This document shows, one piece after another, positions 1-7,475 of a stretch of 64,000 nucleotides of DNA. The position numbers and the translations under genes were made by a program. Numbering within the stretch: the first letter of the stretch is position 1; each line of letters starts with the position of its first letter. The notes below the pieces were generated by a model, which saw nothing but the letters and a program-made list of their open reading frames with translations, was not told the origin of the DNA and made no database searches. Origin of the DNA: Desnuesiella massiliensis. Lineage in GTDB: Bacteria > Bacillota > Clostridia > Clostridiales > Clostridiaceae. The stretch is taken from assembly GCF_001403615.1 (NCBI RefSeq), contig NZ_LN879454.1, positions 124,001-188,000 on the forward strand, given 5' to 3'.

Positions 1-560
1 ATAGAACAGATCATCATTGGACTTCAAAGGGAGCATACTATGCTTATAAGGCTCTTGGAGAGACTATGGATTTTACAGCTAAGGATGAGGCATATTTCAA
101 TATAAATAGAGTAACAGAGGATTTTTATGGTTCTCTATACTCTAAGGGCGGTTTTAGAAACCTAAAGCCAGACAGTATAGATTTATATATGCCTAAAGCT
201 AAAGAGCAGATACAGGTAGATTATATAGAAGAGAATAAACAAACTAATTCTTTATACAACTTGGACAATTTAAATAAAAAAGATAAATATACAGTATTTT
301 TAGATAGCAATCATCCCTTGGTTAAAATAACTACTGAAAATAACGAGGGTAAAAAGCTTTTAGTAGTGAAGGATTCCTATGCTAATAGTTTGGTACCATT
401 TTTAACTTCACATTTTAGCGAAATATATATGGTGGATTTGAGATATTATAGTGATAGCTTAAATACCTTAATAAAGGATAAGGGAATAGAAGATGTGTTA
501 TTGCTCTATAATGTAAGTACCTTCAATGAAGACCTAAATATAAAAAATATAAATGAGTAA
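1..560 (+). CDS. DHHW family protein, 3' part
   Basis: This is the C-terminal part of a DHHW-family protein, a group related to AlgX/AlgJ that works with membrane O-acyltransferases to acetylate exported or cell-wall polysaccharide. The reading frame is open from base 3, so the gene starts left of the window. Bases 9-20 encode the name-giving D-H-H-W motif, followed by TSKGAYYAYK. A second family motif, VVKDSYANSLVPF, lies near base 365 and carries the likely SGNH-type serine. An ATG at 66 lies downstream of the DHHW motif and is not the true start. A strong terminator follows. The family assignment is firm; the polysaccharide substrate cannot be read from the sequence. Confidence 0.85.
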   Translation, partial: RTDHHWTSKGAYYAYKALGETMDFTAKDEAYFNINRVTEDFYGSLYSKGGFRNLKPDSIDLYMPKAKEQIQVDYIEENKQTNSLYNLDNLNKKDKYTVFLDSNHPLVKITTENNEGKKLLVVKDSYANSLVPFLTSHFSEIYMVDLRYYSDSLNTLIKDKGIEDVLLLYNVSTFNEDLNIKNINE

Positions 561-567
561 AAATGTA

Positions 568-595
568 AACCCCGTGAAGTAATTCACGGGGTTTT
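568..595 (+). terminator. Rho-independent terminator
   Basis: The arms AACCCCGTGAA and TTCACGGGGTT flank a GTAA loop and end in TTTT. It lies 8 nt after the stop of the DHHW gene. Confidence 0.9.
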
Positions 596-684
596 ACAGA
601 GGGAACTAAGATATCTCATTATCAGAGAGAATCTTAGGAGGTAAGCAATAAGTATATATAATCAAATAATAGATAATTGCTGAA

Positions 685-1116
685 TTAATTTGTCTTTGAA
701 GCCTTTAAAGCTACAACTTTAAGGGATTTTTGTAGTAAAAGCATAAACCATACTAAGGCTATTCCAAGAATTGCATGTCCAGTTCCGGCTATATGGCTTA
801 AGCCTTTAAAGTCTGCTCCATTAACTTGTAACATTCCTCTAGCTACAAAAGTGCCTATAGTTATTAATAATCCTAAATTATAAACTATATACCAAGCGCT
901 AAAACCCTTATCTTCATTGAGTTTAAATAAATATGCTAATATAGTTACTATTAAGAAAAAGAAAAATCCTAGTACTAATATATGAGAATGTACTGAGCTT
1001 AGCACAGTAGTTCCAAGAAAGTTATTCATTTTTGTATATTCTCTATAAAATACGCCTGCCACAAGGCCTAAAATTAAATAGAAAAAAGAAGTATAATTAA
1101 GCTTTTTCATATTCAT
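685..1116 (-). CDS. DUF2871 family membrane protein
   Basis: This is a small integral membrane protein of about 143 residues with four hydrophobic segments: a first span near SFFYLILGLVAGVF, then HSHILVLGFFFFLIV, YNLGLLITIG and GHAILGIALVWFMLLL. The histidines in the second and fourth spans (HSH and the GTGH context) are typical of the DUF2871 family, whose function is unknown. Several in-frame ATGs lie close together. The GGAGG on the minus strand overlaps codons 2-4 of the longest frame, so the ATG at 1116 (8 nt spacing) is the best start. It is monocistronic and ends 90 nt from the terminator of the neighbouring DHHW gene. Confidence 0.75.
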   Translation of the reverse strand: MNMKKLNYTSFFYLILGLVAGVFYREYTKMNNFLGTTVLSSVHSHILVLGFFFFLIVTILAYLFKLNEDKGFSAWYIVYNLGLLITIGTFVARGMLQVNGADFKGLSHIAGTGHAILGIALVWFMLLLQKSLKVVALKASKTN

Positions 1117-1242
1117 ATCCATATCCTCCAACATTAAGTAATAATAAATTTAAAAACAACTAATTAATAATATAAATTATTTAATATTTATTATTAATTA
1201 AATTATAAACCAGGTTTGTTACATATGCAAGTGGAAAAATAA

Positions 1243-1269
1243 AAAAAGACTTGAAAAACAAGTCTTTTT
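1243..1269 (-). terminator. terminator of the 1268-1678 gene
   Basis: The perfect arms AAAAAGACTTG and CAAGTCTTTTT surround a five-base loop. On the minus strand the hairpin is followed by TTTTATTTTT. It overlaps the stop codon of the gene it ends. Confidence 0.85.
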
Positions 1270-1678
1270 AAGGAGAATATTTCAGCACAAAATACCTTGC
1301 TGTAAATGGTGTTATGCTTATATTAAACTCATACTCTGTTTTGTTTTTAACTCTAATCAATGTGCCTATTTGATCAAAAGAATCCCATTGATTTGCCTCA
1401 AGAGCATACTTATAGCTTTTCCATGAGGAACTAGGAATTAAGTACTCATTCTTATCTAATTCCGCTGCACCCTTAGGTAAAGGAATCTTATAGGATATAT
1501 TATTGATTATTAATACATGCTCCTTCACTGGATTTATTCTACTCTGTAGCATTACACTTAGTGTATGCTTATCAATATTTTCGCTATGGATGATAATTGC
1601 AGAAATAATATTTCTAAAATAGAATAGCAGAGACAATATTAATAGAAGCGCAGCTATAAATATGCATTTCTTTTTCAT
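1268..1678 (-). CDS. hypothetical membrane-anchored protein
   Basis: I do not recognise this 136-residue protein. It starts with a positively charged MKKK and one hydrophobic helix (about residues 5-28, IFIAALLLILSLLFYF) that could be an anchor or an uncleaved signal. The rest is polar and rich in beta-prone stretches, so it is probably outside the cell. A run of purines and GGGGGG lies just upstream as a ribosome binding site. There is no lipobox. It stands alone between two terminators. Confidence 0.6.
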   Translation of the reverse strand: MKKKCIFIAALLLILSLLFYFRNIISAIIIHSENIDKHTLSVMLQSRINPVKEHVLIINNISYKIPLPKGAAELDKNEYLIPSSSWKSYKYALEANQWDSFDQIGTLIRVKNKTEYEFNISITPFTARYFVLKYSP

Positions 1679-1817
1679 ATGAACCCCCCCTTACAGTAGG
1701 AGTATATTTAGTATAATTATAGCATTTTTTAAAATTAATTTTTAGGGTAAAATAAATTATAATATCATTTATGAAAATAAAAAACTATATTACAATTTTG
1801 CTTCTTAGGAGGAACCT

Positions 1818-2111
1818 ATGGAAGAAGTTTGCGAATTATGTGGTAGATCAGGAGTGGTTACTACAGAGCACCATTTGATACCCAGGGAAGAGGGCGGTAA
1901 GAATGGGCCGGTAGCAATGCTTTGTATACCTTGCCATAAGCAGATTCATGCCTTGTATACTAACAGAGAGTTAGCGGTGAAATTATATACTATGGAGAGA
2001 TTGAGAAATGACGAGAAAATAAATCGATACTTAGGGTGGATAAGAAAGCAGCCCTCAACTAGCAGTGTTAAAATAAAGAAATCACGGGAAAGAAGAGTCA
2101 AGGGGAAATAA
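1818..2111 (+). CDS. small HNH-type zinc-binding protein
   Basis: This 97-residue protein has the layout of a minimal HNH domain: CELC at 5-8, EHHLIPRE at 17-24, LCIPCHKQIH at 35-44. The two Cys pairs would bind structural zinc. The EHHL histidines and H44 match the catalytic H-N-H positions of the HNH nuclease superfamily. After residue 75 the tail is lysine/arginine-rich, which suggests nucleic-acid binding. An AGGAGG site precedes the ATG by 6 nt. No partner gene is adjacent, so whether it cuts DNA or only binds it is open. Confidence 0.75.
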   Translation: MEEVCELCGRSGVVTTEHHLIPREEGGKNGPVAMLCIPCHKQIHALYTNRELAVKLYTMERLRNDEKINRYLGWIRKQPSTSSVKIKKSRERRVKGK

Positions 2112-2221
2112 TGTAATTAATTTATAAAATTAGCTATTATGTAATCAAAAAACCATTGACTATTTTGCTTCTATATTGCATAATTTTAAAGCGTAGAAGA
2201 TTTCTATAAGTAAATATTTAA

Positions 2222-2503
2222 GATAGAGGTGCGGTAAAGGGAAACAAAGGTGAAACTTAACTTGTTTCCACATATTAAGAGTACTAAGACGGAGAAAAGC
2301 ACGATGATGTTTTAGGAAAGGAATTGCCGCCGAAGTCTATAGCTGATGCTTTAAAGCTATAGCGCTGGGATTGTATAAAACATATACAGTACTGTCACAA
2401 AAACATTTGTGGAGAGCTATCATTCTGGGATATATTTGTATGGGCTTTTAATTTAGCTAATTACAGTATTTTATTGCCTTGAGTGTTATGCTCAAGGCTT
2501 TTT
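2222..2503 (+). promoter_or_regulatory. lysine riboswitch (L-box) with terminator
   Basis: The conserved core elements occur in order: GATAGAGGTGCG (2222), AGAGTA (2278), GGAAAGG (2315), GCCGAAG (2329), GCTGGG (2364), ACTGTCAC (2391) and GGAGAGCTATC (2411). The first and last close helix P1 (GATAG/CTATC). The expression platform ends in a terminator at 2476-2503, GCCTTGAG/CTCAAGGC plus T5. In this class lysine binding favours termination, so the downstream permease should be on when lysine is scarce. The P2 arm is unusually long because a 30-bp palindrome sits between GGTGCG and AGAGTA. Confidence 0.93.
2240..2269. repeat. short palindrome inside riboswitch P2 (family 1, mini form)
   Basis: GGAAACAA and TTGTTTCC form a perfect stem around AGGTGAAACTTAAC. 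A near-identical unit lies at 5988-6027. The outer GGGAAACAA and inner AACTT also occur at the ends of the 98-bp palindromes at 48611 and 62398, so this looks like an internally deleted copy. Confidence 0.7.
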
Positions 2504-2526
2504 AGTTATTTTTTGGAGATGCCTTA
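2503..2526. repeat. right-end remnant of family 3 MITE
   Basis: The sequence TAGTTATTTTTTGGAGATGCC followed by TTA is the right terminus and target-side trinucleotide of the elements at 10217, 32156 and 54652. Only this end remains. It is fused directly to the T-run of the lysine riboswitch terminator. Confidence 0.75.
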
Positions 2527-2586
2527 TATTGTTTTAGAATATTTGCTTATGGGTAAAATATTAAATATCCATAAGGAGGAACTTTC

Positions 2587-3915
2587 ATGAAGGATAATAA
2601 CAACAAAGGTCAATTAAAAAAAGAATTAGGTTTGTTTATAGCTACTGCGCTAGTGGTAGGTAATATGATGGGCTCAGGAATTTTTATGCTTCCAGCTACT
2701 TTAGCTAATAAAGCTGGGACAGGTTCTATAATATTAGCTTGGCTTATAACGGGGTTAGGATCTATATTATTAGCACTATCCTTTGCAAAATTAGGATCAA
2801 AAATACCTAAAACCGGAGGACCCTACGAATATTCAAAGGTTGCTTTTGGAGATTTCATGGGCTTTATAAATGCTTGGTTATATTGGAATGGTTCTTGGAT
2901 AGGCAATGCAGCAGTTGTAATTGCCGTAGCAAGTTATGCAGGAAAGCTTATACCAGGGATAGCTAATAGTCCAATAAATTCATTTTTATTCTGCAGTGCA
3001 GTGTTATGGATATTTACCTTGATTAATATTAGAGGGGTTAAATTAGCAGGCAAGATTCAAACGACAATTACGGTTTTCGAAGTTTTGTTATTTATATTCT
3101 TTATACTAGTAGCAGGCTTTCATTTTAATCTAGATAATGTATTACCATTATTTCCAGAGGGGAAAGGTATAGAAACATTACCAGCAGCCGCTACGGCAAC
3201 CCTTTGGGGCTTTATAGGCTTAGAAACTGCAGCTATAACCGCAGGAGAAATAAAGAACCCTGAAAAGAATGTTAAAAAGAGCACTATTCTTGGAATAATA
3301 ATTGTAGCACTTATGTATATGCTTATAAATCTAGCAGCTATGGGAGCAATGCCACAGAATGCTTTAGCTCAAAGCACTGCGCCTATTGCAGAGATTCTAT
3401 CGCAATACTTTGGAAGCGGAGTATCAACCTTTATAACCTTAGGGGTAGTGCTTAGCATATTAGGAACTACTATTGGATGGTTGTTATCTACAGCTCGGGT
3501 GGCTTATGCTGCTGGGGAGGATGGAATATTTCCAGCTTTCTTCTCAAAGGTACATCCAAAATATCATACACCGCATATGGCTTTGATAATAGGTTCTGTT
3601 TTAGTCAACATACTTTTATTCATGAATTACACTAAAGGATTAAGTGCTGCATTTAATTTTATTGCCTTATTAGCTACTTTATCCTTCTTACCTATATATG
3701 CTTTTACAGCTGTAGCTGAGATCATACTAATGGCTAAGAAGGAAAAGGCCTTTCAGTGGAAGCATGTATTAATTAATTCTATAGTTCCATTAATAGCTTT
3801 TGCTTATGCCATGTGGACAATATATGGTTCTGGAGCAGAAGTGGTAATGTATGGCTTCTTGCTTATGATGGCTGGAGTTCCTGTATATGCCTTTATGAAA
3901 TTAAAGAGAAAATAG
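2587..3915 (+). CDS. APC family amino acid permease (probably lysine)
   Basis: This 442-residue protein has about 12 hydrophobic spans and the amino acid-polyamine-organocation fold. The first helix carries the substrate-binding GSGIF motif (GNMMGSGIFMLPA, about residues 26-38). WGFIGLETAAITAGEIKNPEK near 207-227 is the conserved helix 6 and loop. It resembles the AdiC/PotE/ArcD/YvsH branch that moves basic amino acids. The lysine riboswitch directly upstream makes lysine the likely substrate; whether it imports or exchanges cannot be seen. AAGGAGG precedes the ATG. A palindromic element lies 38 nt after the stop. Confidence 0.85.
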   Translation: MKDNNNKGQLKKELGLFIATALVVGNMMGSGIFMLPATLANKAGTGSIILAWLITGLGSILLALSFAKLGSKIPKTGGPYEYSKVAFGDFMGFINAWLYWNGSWIGNAAVVIAVASYAGKLIPGIANSPINSFLFCSAVLWIFTLINIRGVKLAGKIQTTITVFEVLLFIFFILVAGFHFNLDNVLPLFPEGKGIETLPAAATATLWGFIGLETAAITAGEIKNPEKNVKKSTILGIIIVALMYMLINLAAMGAMPQNALAQSTAPIAEILSQYFGSGVSTFITLGVVLSILGTTIGWLLSTARVAYAAGEDGIFPAFFSKVHPKYHTPHMALIIGSVLVNILLFMNYTKGLSAAFNFIALLATLSFLPIYAFTAVAEIILMAKKEKAFQWKHVLINSIVPLIAFAYAMWTIYGSGAEVVMYGFLLMMAGVPVYAFMKLKRK

Positions 3916-3953
3916 GAAAAATAATGGTAACTTTTATAACCTTCACTCGTATA

Positions 3954-4061
3954 TATAGGAGGATGTGAAAAACATAGGTGCTCTTTTTCGCGGGCCGCTC
4001 GTGGGGCTCTATGTACGGTGTAGCGAAACCTATAGAGTACCTTTTTTCACAGCCTCCTATA
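3954..4061. repeat. 108-bp palindromic element, family 2, copy A
   Basis: The ends TATAGGAGGATGTGAAAAA and the inverse of TATAGGAGGCTGTGAAAAAA bracket a GC-rich centre (CGGGCCGCTCGTGGG). A second copy of the same length lies at 21847-21954, and a lone right end at 15584-15607. TATA at both edges may be a target duplication or part of the inverted repeat. It encodes nothing. Confidence 0.85.
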
Positions 4062-4095
4062 GGGAAACAAGAAATATTTTTAAAGGGTGAGGGTT

Positions 4096-4638
4096 ATGAG
4101 CTATAAAAAAAGAGTTCCTATTATTATAATAATTTTATTACTTGTTATATCACCTATGATTATGGGGATTATCGTAGATCTTTATTCTGAGAAGCATGAA
4201 GAAAGATTTGAGATAAATTCACGTGTTGTTGGAATAGTATCTAAGTATCAGTTATCCATAGATGATTTATTATTGTCTGAGGACATTGTAAAGCGTATAG
4301 ATATTGATAAGTCCTATAAAACTTCAAAGGGCTATGGTTTAAAACCCTTTTACTCTTTGCATAAAAAGTCTAGAATTTATGAATTTGTTAATAAGGTGCA
4401 ACAAAGTACATTTTTAAAAGCTCAGGGAAATGAGATTTGGGAAGTTGCTGAGGATGCTACCATTATTCGTTTAAGGCTAAGCAAGAAGCTTTACGGAGAT
4501 GGAAATATAACATTAACTTCTGGAAAACAAAAGGGGACCTGGCAGTTAACTTTAAAGAAGGTAGAGGGTCTAGGGGAAGATATAGTTTTTTATTGCAAGA
4601 ATATGGAGCTAGAAGATTATATAGAGGAAATAATATAA
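4096..4638 (+). CDS. hypothetical membrane-anchored protein
   Basis: I do not recognise this 180-residue protein. Its start MSYKKR is followed by a strong hydrophobic helix (about 7-27, VPIIIIILLLVISPMIMGIIV) and a polar, probably extracytoplasmic remainder. I chose the ATG at 4096 because AAAGGGTGAGG sits 3-10 nt upstream; an in-frame GTG at 4087 overlaps that site. It begins only 34 nt after the palindromic element at 3954-4061, so its promoter may lie within or beyond the element. It is single and ends in a two-way terminator. Confidence 0.65.
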   Translation: MSYKKRVPIIIIILLLVISPMIMGIIVDLYSEKHEERFEINSRVVGIVSKYQLSIDDLLLSEDIVKRIDIDKSYKTSKGYGLKPFYSLHKKSRIYEFVNKVQQSTFLKAQGNEIWEVAEDATIIRLRLSKKLYGDGNITLTSGKQKGTWQLTLKKVEGLGEDIVFYCKNMELEDYIEEII

Positions 4639-4649
4639 TAATGATATAA

Positions 4650-4685
4650 AAAAGCTATGAAATGTTTCATAGCTTTTATATTTTT
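4650..4685. terminator. bidirectional terminator
   Basis: AAAAGCTATGAAA and TTTCATAGCTTTT form a hairpin followed by T-rich sequence on both strands. It lies between the convergent genes ending at 4638 and 4691. Confidence 0.85.
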
Positions 4686-4690
4686 TATAC

Positions 4691-5290
4691 TTATTTAAAT
4701 ATTTTTACTCTTTCTTCTAAAGACATAAATTCTTTTTCTCCTGCTGGAGCTGTTGGTTTTCCAAAAGGCATCTGTGCAATTAGCTTCCAGTTGCTAGGAA
4801 TATTCCATTGGTTTTTAACCTCGTCATCAATTAGTGGGTTGTAGTGCTGTAATGAAGCTCCAAGTCCTTCTGCTTCTATGGCTGACCAAATGGCGAATTG
4901 AAGCATTCCAGAGGATTGCTGGGACCAAACTGGGAAGTTATCCTTATAAAGAGCAAATTTCTCTTGAAGGCTTTTTATTACACTTTGGTCTTCAAAGTAT
5001 AATATTGAGCCATATCCGCTGCGGAAGGAGTCTATTCTAGCCTCAGTTTGAGCGAAACTGTCTTCAGGAACGATTTTACGTAGGGTTTCTTTAGTTATAT
5101 CCCATAGCTTATTGTGATTTTCACCTAATAATAGTACTACTCTAGCGCTTTGGGAATTGAAGGCAGAGGGAACATGCTTTACTGCATAGTTTACAATTTC
5201 CTCTATTCTTTCATCAGAAATTACTGATTCCTTACTAATTCCGTATATTGTTCTTCTGTTTTTTATAACTTCATAAAAATCTTTGTTCAT
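4691..5290 (-). CDS. nitroreductase family protein, Frm2-like
   Basis: This 199-residue FMN-dependent oxidoreductase belongs to the nitroreductase superfamily. The N-terminus MNKDFYEVIKNRRTIYGI gives the phosphate-binding R-R-T motif. HVPSAFNSQSARVV (about 39-52) is the flavin-binding stretch, and EAEGLGASLQHYNP near 138-151 is the second. The sequence matches the branch around yeast Frm2/Hbn1 and bacterial YfhC-like proteins more than NfsB. It would act in the cytoplasm on nitro or quinone compounds. It lies 36 nt downstream of a second nitroreductase on the same strand, so the two are likely cotranscribed. AGGAGG precedes the ATG. Confidence 0.82.
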   Translation of the reverse strand: MNKDFYEVIKNRRTIYGISKESVISDERIEEIVNYAVKHVPSAFNSQSARVVLLLGENHNKLWDITKETLRKIVPEDSFAQTEARIDSFRSGYGSILYFEDQSVIKSLQEKFALYKDNFPVWSQQSSGMLQFAIWSAIEAEGLGASLQHYNPLIDDEVKNQWNIPSNWKLIAQMPFGKPTAPAGEKEFMSLEERVKIFK

Positions 5291-5326
5291 AATTAATACC
5301 TCCTAAAATTTACTTTTAAATATAGT

Positions 5327-5950
5327 TTATTCTTCAAATTTTACAAATTCTCCTATAGGTTTTCTATAACCTCTTAGTCTTCTCTTACTAGTATCTTCTT
5401 TTCCCATAGTAATTAATACAACTGGTTCAAGGTTTTCTGGAATATTCAATAGTTCTTTAACCCTATCAGGATCGAAGCCTATCATGGGACAGGTATCCCA
5501 GCCTTTATCCTTTGCAATAAGCATGAACATCATGGCTGATAAAGCAGCATTTCTTATAGCTTCATCCCTTTGAAAGTCCTGTCCTCTACCTTCATAGAGA
5601 TTGTTGACGTCTAGCAGCATTTGATCATAATCAAATTGGGAAATCATTTTTAAATTAAGCATTCCAGAGTAGATTTTATCTGCTGTTTTGTAAGCTTCTT
5701 TATCTCCAAGTACAAGGATTGCAGCAGAAGCTGTATGAACCTTGTACTGGTTGAAAGCCGCTTCTCTTAAAGCTTCTTTTTTAGCTTCATCAGTTATAAC
5801 TATGTAATTAGCATGTTGTATATTAAAACAGGAAGGTGCTAATTTTAATAGTTCAAATATCTCAATAAAATCTTCCTTAGGAATTTTAACTCCCTTTATA
5901 AAATTATTTGCAGAACGTCTTTCTTTTATAAGTTGCTTAAAATCAGACAT
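5327..5950 (-). CDS. nitroreductase family protein
   Basis: This 207-residue protein has the nitroreductase layout: RRSANNF at 12-18 (FMN phosphate), LAPSCFNIQHANYIV at 38-52, and AKDKGWDTCPMIGFDPDRVKELLNIPEN near 145-172, the typical second flavin loop. It resembles YodC/MhqN-type quinone or nitroaromatic reductases. It is the first gene of a two-gene minus-strand unit with the Frm2-like gene. It is only distantly related to its neighbour, so the pair is not a recent duplication. No specific regulator is adjacent. Confidence 0.82.
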   Translation of the reverse strand: MSDFKQLIKERRSANNFIKGVKIPKEDFIEIFELLKLAPSCFNIQHANYIVITDEAKKEALREAAFNQYKVHTASAAILVLGDKEAYKTADKIYSGMLNLKMISQFDYDQMLLDVNNLYEGRGQDFQRDEAIRNAALSAMMFMLIAKDKGWDTCPMIGFDPDRVKELLNIPENLEPVVLITMGKEDTSKRRLRGYRKPIGEFVKFEE

Positions 5951-5987
5951 ATTTATACCTCCATGCCTCGAGAAATTCCTTGCTATT

Positions 5988-6027
5988 TATAGGGGAACAA
6001 AGGTGAAACTTAGCTTGTTTCTCTATA
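5988..6027. repeat. short palindromic repeat (family 1, mini form)
   Basis: TATAGGGGAACAA and TTGTTTCTCTATA form an imperfect 13-bp stem. The central AACAAAGGTGAAACTTA plus CTTGTTTC matches the palindrome inside the lysine riboswitch at 2240-2269 with one mismatch. The rest of the gap 5951-6267 is AT-rich and shows no other feature. Confidence 0.7.
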
Positions 6028-6267
6028 TAAAGTATTCTAAATTATAATATTTTATGTAGTAAGTTGAAATTTTATTACTTTTAATTATTAAATTACTTTA
6101 TGTAAGTATAATATCATAACATACCTATATTTGTAAAGTGAATAATTTGTAAATTAAAAGCAACTAAGGATTTTATAAGGTAAAAATTTTATAGAGTTGA
6201 AAAACATGCTATAATGTTATATAAATAGATATTTACTAGAAATAGCTATTTATTACATTTCATTATC

Positions 6268-6930
6268 TTGATTTTTAAAGTTATCATAAAGCCTGTTAAG
6301 GAAGTGATTTATATTAGTATCTTAGAAAATAAGTACTTGAAATTTTTAATAATGATTATAATATTTTTAGCTCTATTTTTAGTAACTGGTTTTAGTATTA
6401 TGGAGCTTATAGATATTCCCTCTATAGCATTTTTAATCATAGGCACACCGCTTATCACCATACTAGAATATAAAAAACATATGACTAAAGAAATGATATT
6501 AAATAAGTTAAAGAAAAATTTAATTATAGTAGGTATTATTGTATTTTTTATAGGGTTTTATCAAGCTATGACCACAACAAAATCTATGGAATATTTGCCT
6601 AGAAACATAGCTGCTAGTACTGTAACGCTATTTGATGCTATGATTTTTTATTGTATATTGGATTGGTATAAATCAAGTAAACTGAAAAAAGATAATTTAA
6701 ATATTGTTGCAGAAGAGATAGCGGTTGAAGAGGGCGTTGATATATATAATCTTACAGAGCGAGAAAAGGCAGTATTGGATAAGTTATTAAAGGGTATGAC
6801 TAATAAAGAGATTGCAGAAGAATTATTTATTACAGAAAATACTGTTAAAAAACATATATCTAGCATATACAATAAAGCTGGGGTGAAAAATAGGCATGAA
6901 CTTTTGTGTAGTATTAAAAATAACACCTAA
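6268..6930 (+). CDS. membrane-anchored LuxR-type regulator
   Basis: The N-terminal 140 residues hold four hydrophobic spans. The C-terminus (about 162-220, LTEREKAVLDKLLKG then NKEIAEELFITENTVKKHISSIYNKAG) is a complete LuxR/NarL helix-turn-helix. There is no receiver or kinase domain, so the membrane part is probably the sensor. The LIDIPSIAFLIIGTP stretch resembles the first MotA-like helix pair and is shared with the next gene. The start is uncertain: TTG at 6268 lacks a clear ribosome binding site and GTG at 6304 follows TTAAGGAA very closely. The target genes are unknown; the adjacent paralogue is the obvious candidate. Confidence 0.75.
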   Translation: MIFKVIIKPVKEVIYISILENKYLKFLIMIIIFLALFLVTGFSIMELIDIPSIAFLIIGTPLITILEYKKHMTKEMILNKLKKNLIIVGIIVFFIGFYQAMTTTKSMEYLPRNIAASTVTLFDAMIFYCILDWYKSSKLKKDNLNIVAEEIAVEEGVDIYNLTEREKAVLDKLLKGMTNKEIAEELFITENTVKKHISSIYNKAGVKNRHELLCSIKNNT

Positions 6931-7046
6931 TGGTACCCTTTTTTACACTAAAGTATGATGATTTTGGTACCAGTGGGTAATATATTCCTTAAGTATTTTG
7001 GTTTAAGCTTTAATTGTAAATCAAAATATTGAAGGGAGTGCTTTAA

Positions 7047-7397
7047 ATGAAAAAAGTACTAGGTTTTGTAATTTTACTAATAGCTTTGGGAGGAAGTTTA
7101 TTTCTAAGTGGAGGAATAAAGAATTTTATAGATATGCCTTCCTTAATCATGATTGCATTACTTACATCAGGCTTTACTCTCATTAACCTTAAAGAAGGCT
7201 ATAGCCAAAAGGATATTTATATAAGACTAAAAAGATACAGCGTGTATAGCGGTTGGATTATTTTCTTTTTTGGAATTATAGCTTATTTTTCAACTATGAG
7301 TAATAATACCTTCGAGTTCAAAATTTTTGCTTCATGCATTGTAAGTATTTTTTATGGATATCTAGCTAGCTTTATATTTGATAGCTTAAGTGAATAG
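7047..7397 (+). CDS. four-helix membrane protein, paralogue of the LuxR-type sensor domain
   Basis: This 116-residue protein is almost wholly hydrophobic with four spans. It aligns with the membrane part of the upstream regulator: FIDMPSLIMIALLTSGFT against LIDIPSIAFLIIGTPL, then YIRLKRYSVYSGWIIFFFGI against LNKLKKNLIIVGIIVFFIGF. It lacks any DNA-binding tail. A good GGGAGTG site precedes the ATG. It may form a complex with the regulator's membrane domain or be its target. A bidirectional terminator follows. Confidence 0.65.
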   Translation: MKKVLGFVILLIALGGSLFLSGGIKNFIDMPSLIMIALLTSGFTLINLKEGYSQKDIYIRLKRYSVYSGWIIFFFGIIAYFSTMSNNTFEFKIFASCIVSIFYGYLASFIFDSLSE

Positions 7398-7409
7398 CAA
7401 AAAAGTGGA

Positions 7410-7452
7410 CAGCCCATTAAGAAATATTCTATATTCTTAATGGGCTGCTTTT
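7410..7452. terminator. bidirectional terminator
   Basis: CAGCCCATTAAGAA and TTCTTAATGGGCTG form a 14-bp perfect stem followed by CTTTTT. It separates the convergent genes ending at 7397 and 7476. Confidence 0.9.
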
Positions 7453-7475
7453 TAAATTCTTCAATAACTACTATA

